DNA from: Methylococcaceae bacterium
GTDB lineage: Bacteria > Pseudomonadota > Gammaproteobacteria > Methylococcales > Methylomonadaceae
Length of the DNA stretch: 48,927 nucleotides
NCBI GenBank assembly: GCA_947505105.1
Contig: CANNKG010000015.1
Span: forward strand, 1 to 48,927
Reading direction: 5' to 3'
A model generated the notes under the pieces. That model was given only the letters and a program-made list of their open reading frames with translations, was not told where the DNA came from and made no database searches. A program made the position numbers and the translations under genes. Of the stretch, positions 25,567 through 34,974 are shown one piece after another. Positions within the stretch are counted from its first letter, which is position 1. Every line of letters begins with the position of its first letter.

Positions 25567-26346
25567 ATGTCCCTAGACTCAGCCCCCAATACTGCAAAGT
25601 CCTCTGTAGAATTCAAAAGCAGCACCTTTTCGGTTCCGGTTTTAGTAATTCAAAGCCACGACCTATCTGACATCACTAGAAAACTCGAAGAAAAACTTCA
25701 ACAAGCGCCTGACTTTTTCAAAAACTCCCCTATTTTGCTTGATGTTCGCACAATATCTGAGCCAAGCACCAAAAAGCTTGATCTCAATGCCCTAATCAAA
25801 CTGCTTCGAGATAAAAAACTATTCCCAATTGGCTTACGCGGCGGCAATGCCGACCAAAATAATATCGCCATAAAACTCGGCGTATCCATTCAACCAACAA
25901 ATCCTAACCATGAAAATGAAAAGAATTTGTCAACTGAACCTGCCGTTACCCATAAGATTGATTCTGAAATCAACTCCGCGACCGATCAAACCACAAGAGA
26001 AAGCAGCAGTCATCCAGAATTCATCCCAGCAACGCTCATTAATACACCAATACGGTCCGGTCAACGGATCTATGCACCCGGCGACCTGATCATTCTTTCT
26101 CAAGTCAGCGCCGGTGCTGAAATCATGGCTGAAGGCAACATTCATGTGTATAACAGTCTAAGGGGACGCGCACTGGCTGGTGTTTTAGGGAATACCCAAA
26201 GTCGAATTTTTTGTTTTGATTTACAAGCCGAGCTTATTTCAATTGCCGGCAACTATAAAGTGAATGACGATCTCGACAAATCAATACAACACAAACCTGT
26301 TCAAATTTATTTACAAGATCTCGCTTTAATTATTAAAGAACTGTAA
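25567..26346 (+). CDS. minC: Septum site-determining protein MinC
   Basis: A 259-residue inhibitor of FtsZ assembly that prevents polar septation. The N-terminal domain (about 15-115) includes PILLDVRTI and LFPIGLRGG. A variable linker rich in Ser, Thr and Asn follows. The C-terminal beta-helix that binds MinD and FtsZ includes RSGQRIYAPGDLIIL, GAEIMAEGNIHVYNSLRGRA and ALAGVLGN. Length is slightly above E. coli MinC because of the linker. First gene of minCDE. Confidence 0.95.
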   Translation: MSLDSAPNTAKSSVEFKSSTFSVPVLVIQSHDLSDITRKLEEKLQQAPDFFKNSPILLDVRTISEPSTKKLDLNALIKLLRDKKLFPIGLRGGNADQNNIAIKLGVSIQPTNPNHENEKNLSTEPAVTHKIDSEINSATDQTTRESSSHPEFIPATLINTPIRSGQRIYAPGDLIILSQVSAGAEIMAEGNIHVYNSLRGRALAGVLGNTQSRIFCFDLQAELISIAGNYKVNDDLDKSIQHKPVQIYLQDLALIIKEL

Positions 26347-26371
26347 ACACACTATTTTGGAGGATAAATCT

Positions 26372-27184
26372 TTGGCTAGAATCATCGTAGTAACATCAGG
26401 AAAAGGCGGTGTTGGCAAAACCACCACAAGCGCAGCAATTGCTATGGGACTCGCCAAAAAAGGTCACAAAACGGCGGTCATTGATTTTGATGTCGGCTTA
26501 CGTAATCTTGATTTAATCATGGGCTGCGAACGACGAGTCATTTATGATTTCATTAACGTTATCAACAACGAGGCCACTTTAAATCAAGCCTTGATCAAAG
26601 ATAAACGATGCGACCAATTATTCATCCTTCCCGCCTCGCAAACGCGCGACAAAGAAGCATTAACTCTTGAAGGCGTAGGACGTGTTCTCGACAACTTAAG
26701 TAAAGATTTTAAATATATCATCTGCGATTCCCCAGCTGGCATCGAAAAAGGTGCTCATTTAGCCATGTATTTTGCAGATGATGCTTTTGTCGTTACCAAT
26801 CCGGAAGTTTCTTCGGTCAGGGATTCCGACAGGATGCTCGGTATTTTAGCCAGTAAATCAAGACGTGCAGAAAACAACCAGGAACCTATTCGAGAATACT
26901 TGTTACTGTCCCGCTATTCCCCCGAACGCGTTAAATTAGGCGAAATGTTAAGCGTTAATGATGTACAAGAAATTTTATCTTTGAATCTTCTCGGCGTAGT
27001 ACCTGAATCAAAATCAGTCTTAAATGCTTCTAATGCGGGTATTCCGGTCATTCTTGACGAAAAAAGCGATGCCGGACAAGCTTATGCGGATATCGTTGAT
27101 CGCTATTTAGGAGAAGACCGCCCCCATCGTTTTATTGAGGAAGAGAAAAAAGGCTTGTTTAACAAGCTATTCAGGAGCAAATAA
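26372..27184 (+). CDS. minD: Septum site-determining ATPase MinD
   Basis: A 270-residue membrane-associated ATPase that recruits MinC and oscillates with MinE. The deviant Walker A SGKGGVGKTT lies at about residues 9-18. DFDVGLRNLDLIMG and a C-terminal amphipathic helix (about residues 256-270, KGLFNKLFRSK) are present. The start is TTG at 26372, giving (M)ARIIVVTSG as in other MinD proteins. The in-frame TTG at 26357 is not the start, because the GGAGGA ribosome binding site begins within it. Confidence 0.95.
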   Translation: MARIIVVTSGKGGVGKTTTSAAIAMGLAKKGHKTAVIDFDVGLRNLDLIMGCERRVIYDFINVINNEATLNQALIKDKRCDQLFILPASQTRDKEALTLEGVGRVLDNLSKDFKYIICDSPAGIEKGAHLAMYFADDAFVVTNPEVSSVRDSDRMLGILASKSRRAENNQEPIREYLLLSRYSPERVKLGEMLSVNDVQEILSLNLLGVVPESKSVLNASNAGIPVILDEKSDAGQAYADIVDRYLGEDRPHRFIEEEKKGLFNKLFRSK

Positions 27185-27466
27185 ATGATGAGCTTATTGA
27201 ATTACTTTAGATCCTCCAAGCGCGGCACGGCATCAATCGCTAAAGAACGCCTGCAAATCTTGGTTGCGCACGAACGTAATGCAAAAAATAAAAATCGTCC
27301 GTCTTATTTGCCCCAACTTCAGCAAGAGCTACTCCAGGTCATTCAAAAATATATTAAAGTAGATCTGGATGCAATTTCGGTCAACTTTGAACAAGATGAT
27401 GAACAAGAAACGTTAGAAGTGAATATCATTCTTCCTGACGAACATTCTAAAAAAAATCAGACATAA
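27185..27466 (+). CDS. minE: Cell division topological specificity factor MinE
   Basis: A 93-residue protein that stimulates MinD ATPase and restricts MinCD to the poles. The N-terminal LLNYFRSSKRGTASIAKERL and the anti-MinCD segment LQILVAHERN are typical, and the C-terminal beta-alpha-beta domain includes KVDLDAISVNFE. The ATG follows the minD stop directly, with AGGAG 7 bases ahead. A second ATG follows at once. Confidence 0.95.
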   Translation: MMSLLNYFRSSKRGTASIAKERLQILVAHERNAKNKNRPSYLPQLQQELLQVIQKYIKVDLDAISVNFEQDDEQETLEVNIILPDEHSKKNQT

Positions 27467-27497
27467 ACTTTGAAACTTTTGACATAGGTAAAACATT

Positions 27498-27695
27498 ATG
27501 GACCAAATCATTGGCGATATCGCAGGCAAAATATGGCAGTATTTAAACGATAATGGCCCTGCCACCGTTAACAAACTAATTAACGAAACAGGCTTGGGCA
27601 GAAATGAAGTTCAACGCGGCGTCGGCTGGCTGGCAAGAGAAGGTAAAATTACCATTGAAGTTAATGGGCGTATCGAAACCATCATATTAGCTTAA
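27498..27695 (+). CDS. Winged helix-turn-helix protein (DUF2582-like)
   Basis: A 65-residue protein with a single winged-helix fold: GKIWQYLNDNGPATVNKLI, then a recognition helix with GLGRNEVQRGVGWLAREGKI and a short wing. It matches the DUF2582 family. It lies 31 bp after minE and may be co-transcribed. The DNA target and role are unknown. Confidence 0.8.
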   Translation: MDQIIGDIAGKIWQYLNDNGPATVNKLINETGLGRNEVQRGVGWLAREGKITIEVNGRIETIILA

Positions 27696-27720
27696 CAAAT
27701 TAACTATCTTTATCCACAAT

Positions 27721-27773
27721 CATCCCTAAAGACTCGCCGCAAATATCTAATTAATTATGCGCTTTTAGGGATG
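27721..27773. repeat. 10-bp inverted repeat between convergent genes
   Basis: CATCCCTAAA (27721-27730) is perfectly inverted as TTTAGGGATG (27764-27773) with a 33-nt loop. It lies between the winged-helix gene and the rapZ terminator. It could act as a transcription barrier, but no T-run is present. Confidence 0.4.
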
Positions 27774-27835
27774 AATTAATTCGATTTTTACCGCTACAAG
27801 ACATATGAAATTGGATCTACACTAACCCAGCCTGA

Positions 27836-27869
27836 TAAAAATTCGTCAATGCAATTCTCGATGACGAAT
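27836..27869 (-). terminator. Terminator at the end of rapZ
   Basis: On the minus strand, ATTCGTCA (27869-27862) pairs with TGACGAAT (27848-27841) and is followed by TTTT. The structure includes the last codons and stop of rapZ. The stem is AT-rich, so strength is moderate. Confidence 0.5.
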
Positions 27870-28703
27870 AATAATATTAAGCGCTTGGGCCTGAAATTTC
27901 TTTGCCAACGAATCAACCAGATACACCGAACGGTGCTGCCCACCAGTACAACCAACGGCAACCGTCAGATAACTCCGATCATCCTCTTCAAAACGCGGTA
28001 TCCAACGTTCTAAAAAATAAGTCAAGTCATCAACCATATCACGCACCCTAGTCTCATTTTGCAAAAAATCAATCACTGGCTGATTTTTTCCAGTCAGACC
28101 GCGCAATTCTGGAACCCAGTATGGATTGGGCAAACTACGCACATCAAATACAAAGTCAGCATCAAGGGGAATACCATGCTTATAGCCAAACGATTGAAAT
28201 TGAACCGATAGGTGACGCTCATTACGCTCACCAACCTGCTTTTTAATCAGTTCTCTTAATTGGTGATAATGCGTACGACTGGTGTCAATGACACAATCTG
28301 AATACTTAGCTAGTGATCGGAGCATTTCTTTTTCGATCTTAATCGCCTCATTCAAAGGCAAATTCAGATCGCTTAACGGATGTCGGCGCCGCGTTTCACT
28401 ATATCTTTTAAGTAACGTGGCCTCTTCGGCCTGCATATAGATAAGTTCGCAATCAATATCTTTACTGCGAATAAATTTTAGATTTTCAGAAAAATTGGTG
28501 AGACTTTCGGTTTGATTACGAGCATCTATGCCGATTGCAGTTTTGGCATAGACATTTTTATCGACCAACATGACATTAATAATGAAGTCTTCCAGCAAGG
28601 AAACCGGCAAATTATCAATGCAATAAAAACCACAATCTTCAAGAGTATCAAGAGCAATGCTTTTTCCAGATCCGGAAAGTCCACTGACAATCAATAATTT
28701 CAT
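27846..28703 (-). CDS. rapZ: RNase adapter protein RapZ
   Basis: A 285-residue P-loop protein. In E. coli RapZ directs RNase E to the sRNA GlmZ and so controls GlcN6P synthase. Walker A is GLSGSGKS (residues 8-15). LEDCGFYCIDNLPVSLL, RRRHPL, SFGYKHGIPLDADFVFDVRSLPNP (read in two parts) and the C-terminal VAVGCTGGQHRSVY are all present. The ATG at 28703 gives MKLLIVSGLSG; an upstream TTG (28730) would add nine residues and is less likely. Same strand as hpf and rpoN, but ptsN, usually between hpf and rapZ, is absent. Confidence 0.95.
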   Translation of the reverse strand: MKLLIVSGLSGSGKSIALDTLEDCGFYCIDNLPVSLLEDFIINVMLVDKNVYAKTAIGIDARNQTESLTNFSENLKFIRSKDIDCELIYMQAEEATLLKRYSETRRRHPLSDLNLPLNEAIKIEKEMLRSLAKYSDCVIDTSRTHYHQLRELIKKQVGERNERHLSVQFQSFGYKHGIPLDADFVFDVRSLPNPYWVPELRGLTGKNQPVIDFLQNETRVRDMVDDLTYFLERWIPRFEEDDRSYLTVAVGCTGGQHRSVYLVDSLAKKFQAQALNIIIRHRELH

Positions 28704-28787
28704 AACATTTCTCGCAAGGTTAAGGGCCAAAGAAAAAAATTGTTAAATTCATGAACTCTGCCCCCCCACCCTGCACTTGATCATCGC

Positions 28788-29078
28788 TTAACGATGACTA
28801 CCGTTTTTTTCTTTACGTTTAATAATCTGACGATCCAGCTTGTCGACCACTGCATCAATTGAATCATACATATCTTCCTGAACATCTTCAGCAAAAAGTG
28901 TGGCACCACTAATCTGGACGGTGGCTTCAGCTTTTTGGTTCAACTTTTCGACACTTAAAATAACATGCACATCAGCAACGTTATCAAAATGTCGTTTTAA
29001 TTTTTCGAATTTTAATTCCACATGCGCTTTTAATGAGTCTGTTATATCTAAATGATGTCCAGTTATACTGATTTGCAT
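28788..29078 (-). CDS. hpf: Ribosome hibernation promoting factor (short form)
   Basis: A 96-residue HPF/YfiA-family protein that binds the 30S decoding region in stationary phase and promotes 100S dimers. MQISITGHHLDITDSLKAHV and EATVQISGATLFAEDVQEDM are typical. It lacks the long C-terminal extension, so it is the short form. It lies 44 bp downstream of rpoN, the usual position. Confidence 0.94.
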   Translation of the reverse strand: MQISITGHHLDITDSLKAHVELKFEKLKRHFDNVADVHVILSVEKLNQKAEATVQISGATLFAEDVQEDMYDSIDAVVDKLDRQIIKRKEKNGSHR

Positions 29079-29122
29079 TTTGTAACTCCATGGTTTACTT
29101 ATAGTTTTATTTCAGTCAAAAT

Positions 29123-30577
29123 TTACAGGATACGTTTTCTTTGACTGGATGATTGTATGTACATTGCCTCACGATACTTTGCCACAGTGCGTCGCGCCAC
29201 AATAATACCTTTTTCCTGCAATAATTTAGCTATTTTATCATCACTTAAAGGCTTAGTAGGATTTTCACTGCCGATTAACTCCTTTATAAACGCTCGAATC
29301 GCTGTCGCGGAACATTCGCCACCAGCATCAGTTGCGACGTGACTCGAAAAAAAATACTTGAATTTCACAATGCCATTTGGCGTATGCATGTATTTCTGGG
29401 TCGTTACCCGTGAAATAGTCGACTCATGCAACTCCAGTTCCTCTGCAACATCTCGAAGCACCATCGGACGCATCGCAATAGAACCGTGTTCAAGAAAATC
29501 ACCCTGTTTTTCAACAATACATCGCGCGACCCGCAGCAAGGTATCATTTCGACTATGCAGGCTCTTGATAAACCAACGAGCCTCCTGCAAATGATCCTTC
29601 ATACAAGTGTTATCTTTACTATTATCGGAACGTTTAATCATGCCGGAATATAGCGGATTAATCCGCAACTTGGGCGAAATATCCGGATTTAATTGGACTT
29701 GCCATTGCTCATTCAGCTTTACGACAAAAACATCCGGAATAACATATTCGGATTCGGTTTCCTGAATTTTATTGCCGGGCTTGGGATCGAGACTGCGAAT
29801 CAACGCAATAATGTGGGCTAAATACTGAGGATTGACATCCAAACGCTTGAGTAATTTTGCTTGATCCTGAGCGGCAAGCAGATCCAAATACTCGGTTACC
29901 AATTCCAAAGCTTTATCACGAAATGGCGTTTGCTCAGATAATTGAAGCAACTGCAAACGTAAACAATCTTGAAGATCAATTGCCGCAATCCCTGCTGGAT
30001 CGAAGTTTTGTATGCTGTGAAGAACCGCTAAAACCTCATCTATTTCCAAATCATCAAGCTGCGACTGCAAACCCTGACAAAGATCATCTAAGCCACTTAT
30101 CAAATAACCATCGGCATTGATTGAATCGATAATCGCCAACGCAATTAAACGATCACGATCTGAAAATTGAGTTAATTCAAGCTGCCAAAGCAAGTGCTCC
30201 TGAAGTGTAATTGAGGGTCCGCGCTGACCTTCAAACTCAAACGTTTCCGCCGAAGGATTGGTCATTGCCACTTGAAGACTGTCATAAACATCCTCCCAGT
30301 TTGAATCAACCACAAGCTCCTGAGGGATTTCAGTCTGAGAACCTTCACAGGTTTCCTGATCGCTATTATCCACTTTAATGGAAGGCGGCTCAGATTCCCC
30401 GCTAAGAGTTCGTAACGGTTCATCTTCAGCAACTTCCAACATCATATTGGTATCCAACACTTGCTGAATTTCTTGTTGCAAATCCAAAGTAGATAGCTGT
30501 AACAATTTAATCGCCTGCTGTAATTGCGGCGTCATTGTTAGTTGCTGGCCTAATCGAAGCTGTAAAGAGTTTTTCAT
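29123..30577 (-). CDS. rpoN: RNA polymerase sigma-54 factor
   Basis: A 484-residue sigma-54 factor. Region I is Gln-rich (LRLGQQLTMTPQLQQAIKLL) and contacts enhancer-binding activators. An acidic region II follows. The core-binding domain includes NFDPAGIAAIDLQDCLRLQL, and the HTH includes LRDVAEELELHESTISRVT. The C-terminal RpoN box ARRTVAKYRE recognises the -24 element. Gene order lptB-rpoN-hpf is conserved in gammaproteobacteria. Confidence 0.97.
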   Translation of the reverse strand: MKNSLQLRLGQQLTMTPQLQQAIKLLQLSTLDLQQEIQQVLDTNMMLEVAEDEPLRTLSGESEPPSIKVDNSDQETCEGSQTEIPQELVVDSNWEDVYDSLQVAMTNPSAETFEFEGQRGPSITLQEHLLWQLELTQFSDRDRLIALAIIDSINADGYLISGLDDLCQGLQSQLDDLEIDEVLAVLHSIQNFDPAGIAAIDLQDCLRLQLLQLSEQTPFRDKALELVTEYLDLLAAQDQAKLLKRLDVNPQYLAHIIALIRSLDPKPGNKIQETESEYVIPDVFVVKLNEQWQVQLNPDISPKLRINPLYSGMIKRSDNSKDNTCMKDHLQEARWFIKSLHSRNDTLLRVARCIVEKQGDFLEHGSIAMRPMVLRDVAEELELHESTISRVTTQKYMHTPNGIVKFKYFFSSHVATDAGGECSATAIRAFIKELIGSENPTKPLSDDKIAKLLQEKGIIVARRTVAKYREAMYIQSSSQRKRIL

Positions 30578-30617
30578 AGTTTAATGATAATTTATATCGC
30601 CCGTATATTCACTTGAA

Positions 30618-31343
30618 CTATAAACTGAAACCTTCACCCAAGTATACTTTGCGAACTTCGGCGTTATTCACAATATCAGCCGCGCTACCCTCGGCAATCA
30701 CCACTCCGTTATTTAAAATATATGCACGATCACAAATACCCAGAGTTTCTCTGACATTATGTTCGGTGATAAGCACTCCTATACCACGCTCTTTTAGATG
30801 CCCAATAATATGTTGAATGTCGGTCACCGATAATGGATCAACCCCCGCAAAAGGCTCATCTAATAAAATAAATTTCGGCTCAGATGCTAATGCCCGGGCA
30901 ATTTCTACCCGCCGACGTTCGCCCCCTGAAAGCCCCAGAGCGACTTGATCGCGTAAATGCGTAATATTAAATTCAGCCAGTAACTCGTCAATGATGGCAT
31001 CAATACGCCTATCCTTGACATCCGGTCGCAGTTGCAATACCGCCCGCAAATTGTCGGCAACGGTAAGTTTTCTAAAAACCGAAGGTTCTTGGGGCAGATA
31101 ACCAATCCCTAATCGAGCTCTGAGATGCATCGGATGATGCGTAATGTTTAAGTCATCCAGAAATATCTTGCCGCTATCGACTTTGATCAAACCGACCAAC
31201 ATATAAAAACTGGTCGTCTTACCGGCCCCGTTCGGCCCTAACAGACCGACAACCTCATGACTGTTAACCGACAACGTCACACCTGCAACCACCTGATTTT
31301 TTTTGTAGTGTTTATAAAGATGCTTTGCAGCTAACGTAGCCAT
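30618..31343 (-). CDS. lptB: LPS export ABC transporter ATPase LptB
   Basis: A 241-residue ABC ATPase that powers LPS extraction by LptFG at the inner membrane. Walker A is GPNGAGKT (36-43), the signature LSGGE (138-142), and Walker B ILLDEP (159-164). The Q-loop is YLPQEPSVF and the H-loop ITEHNVRE. The start codon shares one base with the lptA stop (TGATG). Confidence 0.96.
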   Translation of the reverse strand: MATLAAKHLYKHYKKNQVVAGVTLSVNSHEVVGLLGPNGAGKTTSFYMLVGLIKVDSGKIFLDDLNITHHPMHLRARLGIGYLPQEPSVFRKLTVADNLRAVLQLRPDVKDRRIDAIIDELLAEFNITHLRDQVALGLSGGERRRVEIARALASEPKFILLDEPFAGVDPLSVTDIQHIIGHLKERGIGVLITEHNVRETLGICDRAYILNNGVVIAEGSAADIVNNAEVRKVYLGEGFSL

Positions 31344-31861
31344 CAGTTTGCAGTCTTGGCTTTGGGTTGAAACGTTGCATGAACCCGCTTGGAGTCAGAC
31401 TCGTGCTCACCAGCTTTAATTACGGAGTTTTTGCTATCATACAGGATTAACTCACTCGATGATTGATTAGTTCCTTGCCAAACCACCGCCTGTTTAATTA
31501 ACACCAACAAGGCTTTATCAGGATAATATTCACCAATTAGTGATCGTCCTCTGACCTCCTCTTTGCCTTCCTCGGGTAATTGTTTAAATTTAGCCGGATT
31601 ACCCGTTGCCACCAATTTATTAATAGCGCCATCGACGATGTAAACAACTAATTTATCCGCTTCCATGCGCATACTCCCCTGAATTGCAACCACATTGCCT
31701 TCGTAAATACTCGTTCCGAGTTTATCATCATAGGTCGCACTATTTGAATCAATGGTGATCGGCTGGTCACTATCGCCTTCCAGGGCCCATCCAGAAGACC
31801 AATAAAATTGCAATACGGCGAACAAAATTATTAGCCTGACAACCGTCTCAATGGATTTCAT
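31343..31861 (-). CDS. lptA: LPS transport periplasmic protein LptA
   Basis: A 172-residue periplasmic OstA-like protein that forms the LPS bridge between membranes. Residues 1-27 are a signal peptide ([17 protein letters not shown]). The beta-jellyroll part includes [20 protein letters not shown], then [20 protein letters not shown]. It overlaps lptC by 14 bp and lptB by one. Confidence 0.93.
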   Translation of the reverse strand: MKSIETVVRLIILFAVLQFYWSSGWALEGDSDQPITIDSNSATYDDKLGTSIYEGNVVAIQGSMRMEADKLVVYIVDGAINKLVATGNPAKFKQLPEEGKEEVRGRSLIGEYYPDKALLVLIKQAVVWQGTNQSSSELILYDSKNSVIKAGEHESDSKRVHATFQPKAKTAN

Positions 31862-32417
31862 ACTTACCCCGTACCTGCTTTAGCAATGTTATACGAATAG
31901 GGTCAGCGAAATGCAATTTCAGTCCGACACCTGTCGTAGAATCTGGTGGACTGAGTAACTCAGCCTTATTATTTGTTTCTGCGTCACTCGTTTCAGGCTT
32001 TACTTGCAAATCAGAGGTTTTTATTTGCACAGCGCGATTTAGTTTTGATGCGGCTCTTGATACCAATACCGGACCACTCAAAAACAAATCCTTACCCGCA
32101 TTAGACAAAATTCCCCGATCCGCTTCGATAACCCAGGGAGGCAATTTTTCATCGAAAAAACTTAACACTGGCGCTTCTAAGTAAATACTACCATCATCAC
32201 TGTAATGGGACATTTTGTTAGCTTTTACCTCGCTGCTTAACAATCCCAAATCATTCATGGTACGTTTTTGATAACCCAAACTATAGTAGTCAACGCTATG
32301 TTGCGCAACGATTTCCGATACTTCTTGTTCCGGTTCGGCCAATTTGAGCAGCCACCAGGAAATTAACGCCAAAACGCCGAATAGCACATAAACCAGAATA
32401 TTTTTTTCATTTATCAT
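31848..32417 (-). CDS. lptC: LPS export membrane protein LptC
   Basis: A 189-residue bitopic inner-membrane protein that passes LPS from LptB2FG to LptA. One N-terminal TM helix (about 8-26, VYVLFGVLALISWWLL) is followed by a periplasmic LptC-like beta-jellyroll. Sequence conservation is low, as is normal for LptC; position between kdsC and lptA makes the call firm. It overlaps kdsC by 4 bp and lptA by 14 bp. Confidence 0.9.
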   Translation of the reverse strand: MINEKNILVYVLFGVLALISWWLLKLAEPEQEVSEIVAQHSVDYYSLGYQKRTMNDLGLLSSEVKANKMSHYSDDGSIYLEAPVLSFFDEKLPPWVIEADRGILSNAGKDLFLSGPVLVSRAASKLNRAVQIKTSDLQVKPETSDAETNNKAELLSPPDSTTGVGLKLHFADPIRITLLKQVRGKYEIH

Positions 32418-32956
32418 GTCAGATAACTTTCAATAACGTGATCCAGGGTGCCCTGAGCAGTCATGATCAAATCACACACCTCACGCACTGCGCCATATCC
32501 GCCATTTAAACGAGTACACCAATGCGCATGCCTTTTCACTGATTCGTGCGCGTCTTGAACTGCAATGGCTAACCCAACGCGAATCATCAAAGGCAGATCA
32601 AGCACATCATCACCCACATGCGCTATCTGATCAGCTGTCAACGACAATTGATCGCATAATTCATCGAAAGCGGAAAGTTTATTGTCGTAACCTTGATAAA
32701 CCAATTCAACGCCTAGACTTTGCATACGCAATGCTACCGAAACAGATTTTCGTCCGGAAATGACAGCGACTTTAACGCCGGTTTGCTGCAATAACTTAAT
32801 TCCGTGACCATCACGCGCGTGGAATGATTTATATTCTTTACCATGTTCATCAAAAAACAGCTTACCGTCAGTTAAGACACCATCGACATCAAGAATTAAC
32901 AGCCGTAATTTTTTTGCTTTGGCCAAGATAAGATCTTGCTCTACTAAATCAAGCAT
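32414..32956 (-). CDS. kdsC: 3-deoxy-D-manno-octulosonate 8-phosphate phosphatase KdsC
   Basis: A 180-residue HAD phosphatase that dephosphorylates Kdo-8-phosphate. The catalytic motif is LDVDGVLTDG, with Asp23 and Asp25. AVISGRKS, the Lys-containing stretch before it, and HVGDDVLDLPLM complete the HAD set. It overlaps kdsD by one base and lptC by four. Confidence 0.96.
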   Translation of the reverse strand: MLDLVEQDLILAKAKKLRLLILDVDGVLTDGKLFFDEHGKEYKSFHARDGHGIKLLQQTGVKVAVISGRKSVSVALRMQSLGVELVYQGYDNKLSAFDELCDQLSLTADQIAHVGDDVLDLPLMIRVGLAIAVQDAHESVKRHAHWCTRLNGGYGAVREVCDLIMTAQGTLDHVIESYLT

Positions 32957-33933
32957 TAAACCAATCCAGCCCGAAGTAAATCATGCATATTGATAGCTCC
33001 TATTGCGCGTCGCTGATCATCCACGACAATCAATGCGTTAATTTTTTTCTGTTCCATGATCCGCATCGCCTCTGCTGCGAGTAAATTCGGTGAAATCACT
33101 GTGCAATTCCGAGTCATAACATTGACGATTAAATCACGATGAATATCGACATTTTTTGCCAAGGTTCGCCGTAAATCACCATCAGTAAAAATACCCAACA
33201 AACGCTGCTCACTATCGATGACCGCCGTCATGCCCAATTTTTTTTGAGTCATTTCAAGCAAGGCATCACTAATGGTAGCCTGCTCCGTAACACTGGGCAT
33301 AAAATCATCGCTATGCATCAAGTCATGAACCTGTAACAGTAGACGCTTACCTAAACTACCGCCCGGATGAGACAAGGCAAAATCATCGCGTGTGAAGCCC
33401 CGAGTTTCCAATAATGATACCGCTAACGCATCACCCATCACCAGCGCCGCTGTTGTGCTTGAGGTCGGCGCCAACCCTAAAGGACAAGCCTCCTGAGCGA
33501 CCGAAACATCGATATGCACCGTCGCAAACTTAGCCAAGGTTGAATCACAGTTACCGGTCAGCGCAATCAGCGGCACACCTAATCTTTTTATTATAGGCAA
33601 TAACGTCAAAATTTCGGTGGTTTCTCCTGAATTCGACAAAGCGAGAACCACATCCTGCTGCGTAATCATCCCTAAATCACCATGACTCGCTTCCCCCGAA
33701 TGAACAAAAAAAGCGGGGGTCCCGGTACTTGCCAAAGTAGCGGCAATCTTACCGGCAATATGTCCTGATTTGCCCATACCGGTCACCACCACGCGACCTC
33801 GACAGTTGAACATCAACTCGCAGGCACTCACAAAATCTTGATTGACTCGCTCAGACAATGCCTGAACAGTCTGCGCTTCAACCTGAATGACCGCCAAGCC
33901 TAAAGCACGGATTCGCTGCGCATCAATTTTCAT
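32956..33933 (-). CDS. kdsD: D-arabinose 5-phosphate isomerase KdsD
   Basis: A 325-residue isomerase making arabinose 5-phosphate from ribulose 5-phosphate for Kdo synthesis. The SIS domain (about 30-180) includes VVVTGMGKSGHIAGKIAATL, FFVHSGEASHGDLGM and LALSNSGETTE. Two CBS domains follow (about 205-325), including TDGDLRRTL. First gene of the kdsD-kdsC-lptC-lptA-lptB-rpoN-hpf-rapZ string. Confidence 0.96.
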   Translation of the reverse strand: MKIDAQRIRALGLAVIQVEAQTVQALSERVNQDFVSACELMFNCRGRVVVTGMGKSGHIAGKIAATLASTGTPAFFVHSGEASHGDLGMITQQDVVLALSNSGETTEILTLLPIIKRLGVPLIALTGNCDSTLAKFATVHIDVSVAQEACPLGLAPTSSTTAALVMGDALAVSLLETRGFTRDDFALSHPGGSLGKRLLLQVHDLMHSDDFMPSVTEQATISDALLEMTQKKLGMTAVIDSEQRLLGIFTDGDLRRTLAKNVDIHRDLIVNVMTRNCTVISPNLLAAEAMRIMEQKKINALIVVDDQRRAIGAINMHDLLRAGLV

Positions 33934-34016
33934 AGTGATTCCAACAGGCCACCTTAAAAGCCGCGTATTATGCCATGATTATTTCAAACAAACAGGATAA
34001 TGTCATGATAATTGCT

Positions 34017-34769
34017 TTACAAACTATCCCCTACTTGCGTTTTATAAAATGGCCAGGTTTTAACATGCAAATGTTTACGGATTGGCGTTTTAATCACCGA
34101 AACGCATAACGCTATTGAGAACAAGCACCACACTGCTGCATATTCATTCGGATCGGTAGTGGTAATATCCGAAAGCATCGGCCCAATCAAATAATGAAAG
34201 CCCACAAAGCGCCATGAGCCATAAATCACCGGCATATAAAAAGCGACCAGAATATAGGTCAACGCATGCAAACCCCAATTAAAGTTGAATAGCCAGGAAA
34301 TCGGATCCGATAACAAGCCATTCAGTGGCATTTGCCAAGCAATATGCCAAGCGCCTGACACAGAACAAACACTAGGACCACAGAAGCCTTCAGTACCGAT
34401 ATGACAAGCGCCTGCCCAAGCAAAAGGGTACATTTTCACCAGCATCGCAATCGAACCAATGGCGCAGATACTATAGACAGTTGTGCGTATTTTTAGTTTG
34501 ACACTTTCGGGAATAAAATACATTGCCACCATATTCACGAAAAATGGCTGAAACGAGACATGTAAGTATCCAAATAGGGTCAAAATTTGATTATTCGGAT
34601 TATCACACAAATCGATATAGATATAGGTTAATGCTTGCAGTAACTCCATTAATGCAAAGTACGTTAAAGGTATCCACAACTCCTTGGACTCCCCTTTTAG
34701 CGCGACATAAGCCGCGGTTGTCAAACCTGCAGCCGCTAATACTCCTGACGCTTCCCCACTCCAACACAT
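34017..34769 (-). CDS. Conserved multi-pass membrane protein (MCWS-type, DUF5765-like)
   Basis: A 250-residue protein with about six or seven hydrophobic segments and an N-terminus MCWSGEASGVLAAAGL that recurs in a family of uncharacterised membrane proteins. Conserved-looking features are ALMELLQALTY, the Cys-rich loop ACHIGTEGFCGPSVCSV and FHYLIGPMLSDITTTDPNEY. The paired cysteines suggest a structured external loop. No transport or enzyme motif is seen. It is a single gene upstream of kdsD on the same strand, 83 bp away. Confidence 0.75.
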   Translation of the reverse strand: MCWSGEASGVLAAAGLTTAAYVALKGESKELWIPLTYFALMELLQALTYIYIDLCDNPNNQILTLFGYLHVSFQPFFVNMVAMYFIPESVKLKIRTTVYSICAIGSIAMLVKMYPFAWAGACHIGTEGFCGPSVCSVSGAWHIAWQMPLNGLLSDPISWLFNFNWGLHALTYILVAFYMPVIYGSWRFVGFHYLIGPMLSDITTTDPNEYAAVWCLFSIALCVSVIKTPIRKHLHVKTWPFYKTQVGDSL

Positions 34770-34974
34770 ACTCGTTTCTCCGGATTTATACCTTCATCTC
34801 AAACAAGATCAAGATTATTTTTATTGTAATAATTTATTGCTGGCAGCCATTTTAGCTACCGAGAGTCGTCAATTGAATGACTAACCGGAAATTATAATAC
34901 AAACCGGATAGCGGCAATAAATCGAATTACGGCGAGACTTGTTACTTGATGGATTAGTAAGTTAAAAGCGTCGC

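Noticed and set aside
26357-26371. Earlier TTG start for minD
   Set aside because: This TTG overlaps the GGAGGA ribosome binding site used by the TTG at 26372, and MinD proteins begin ARIIVV.
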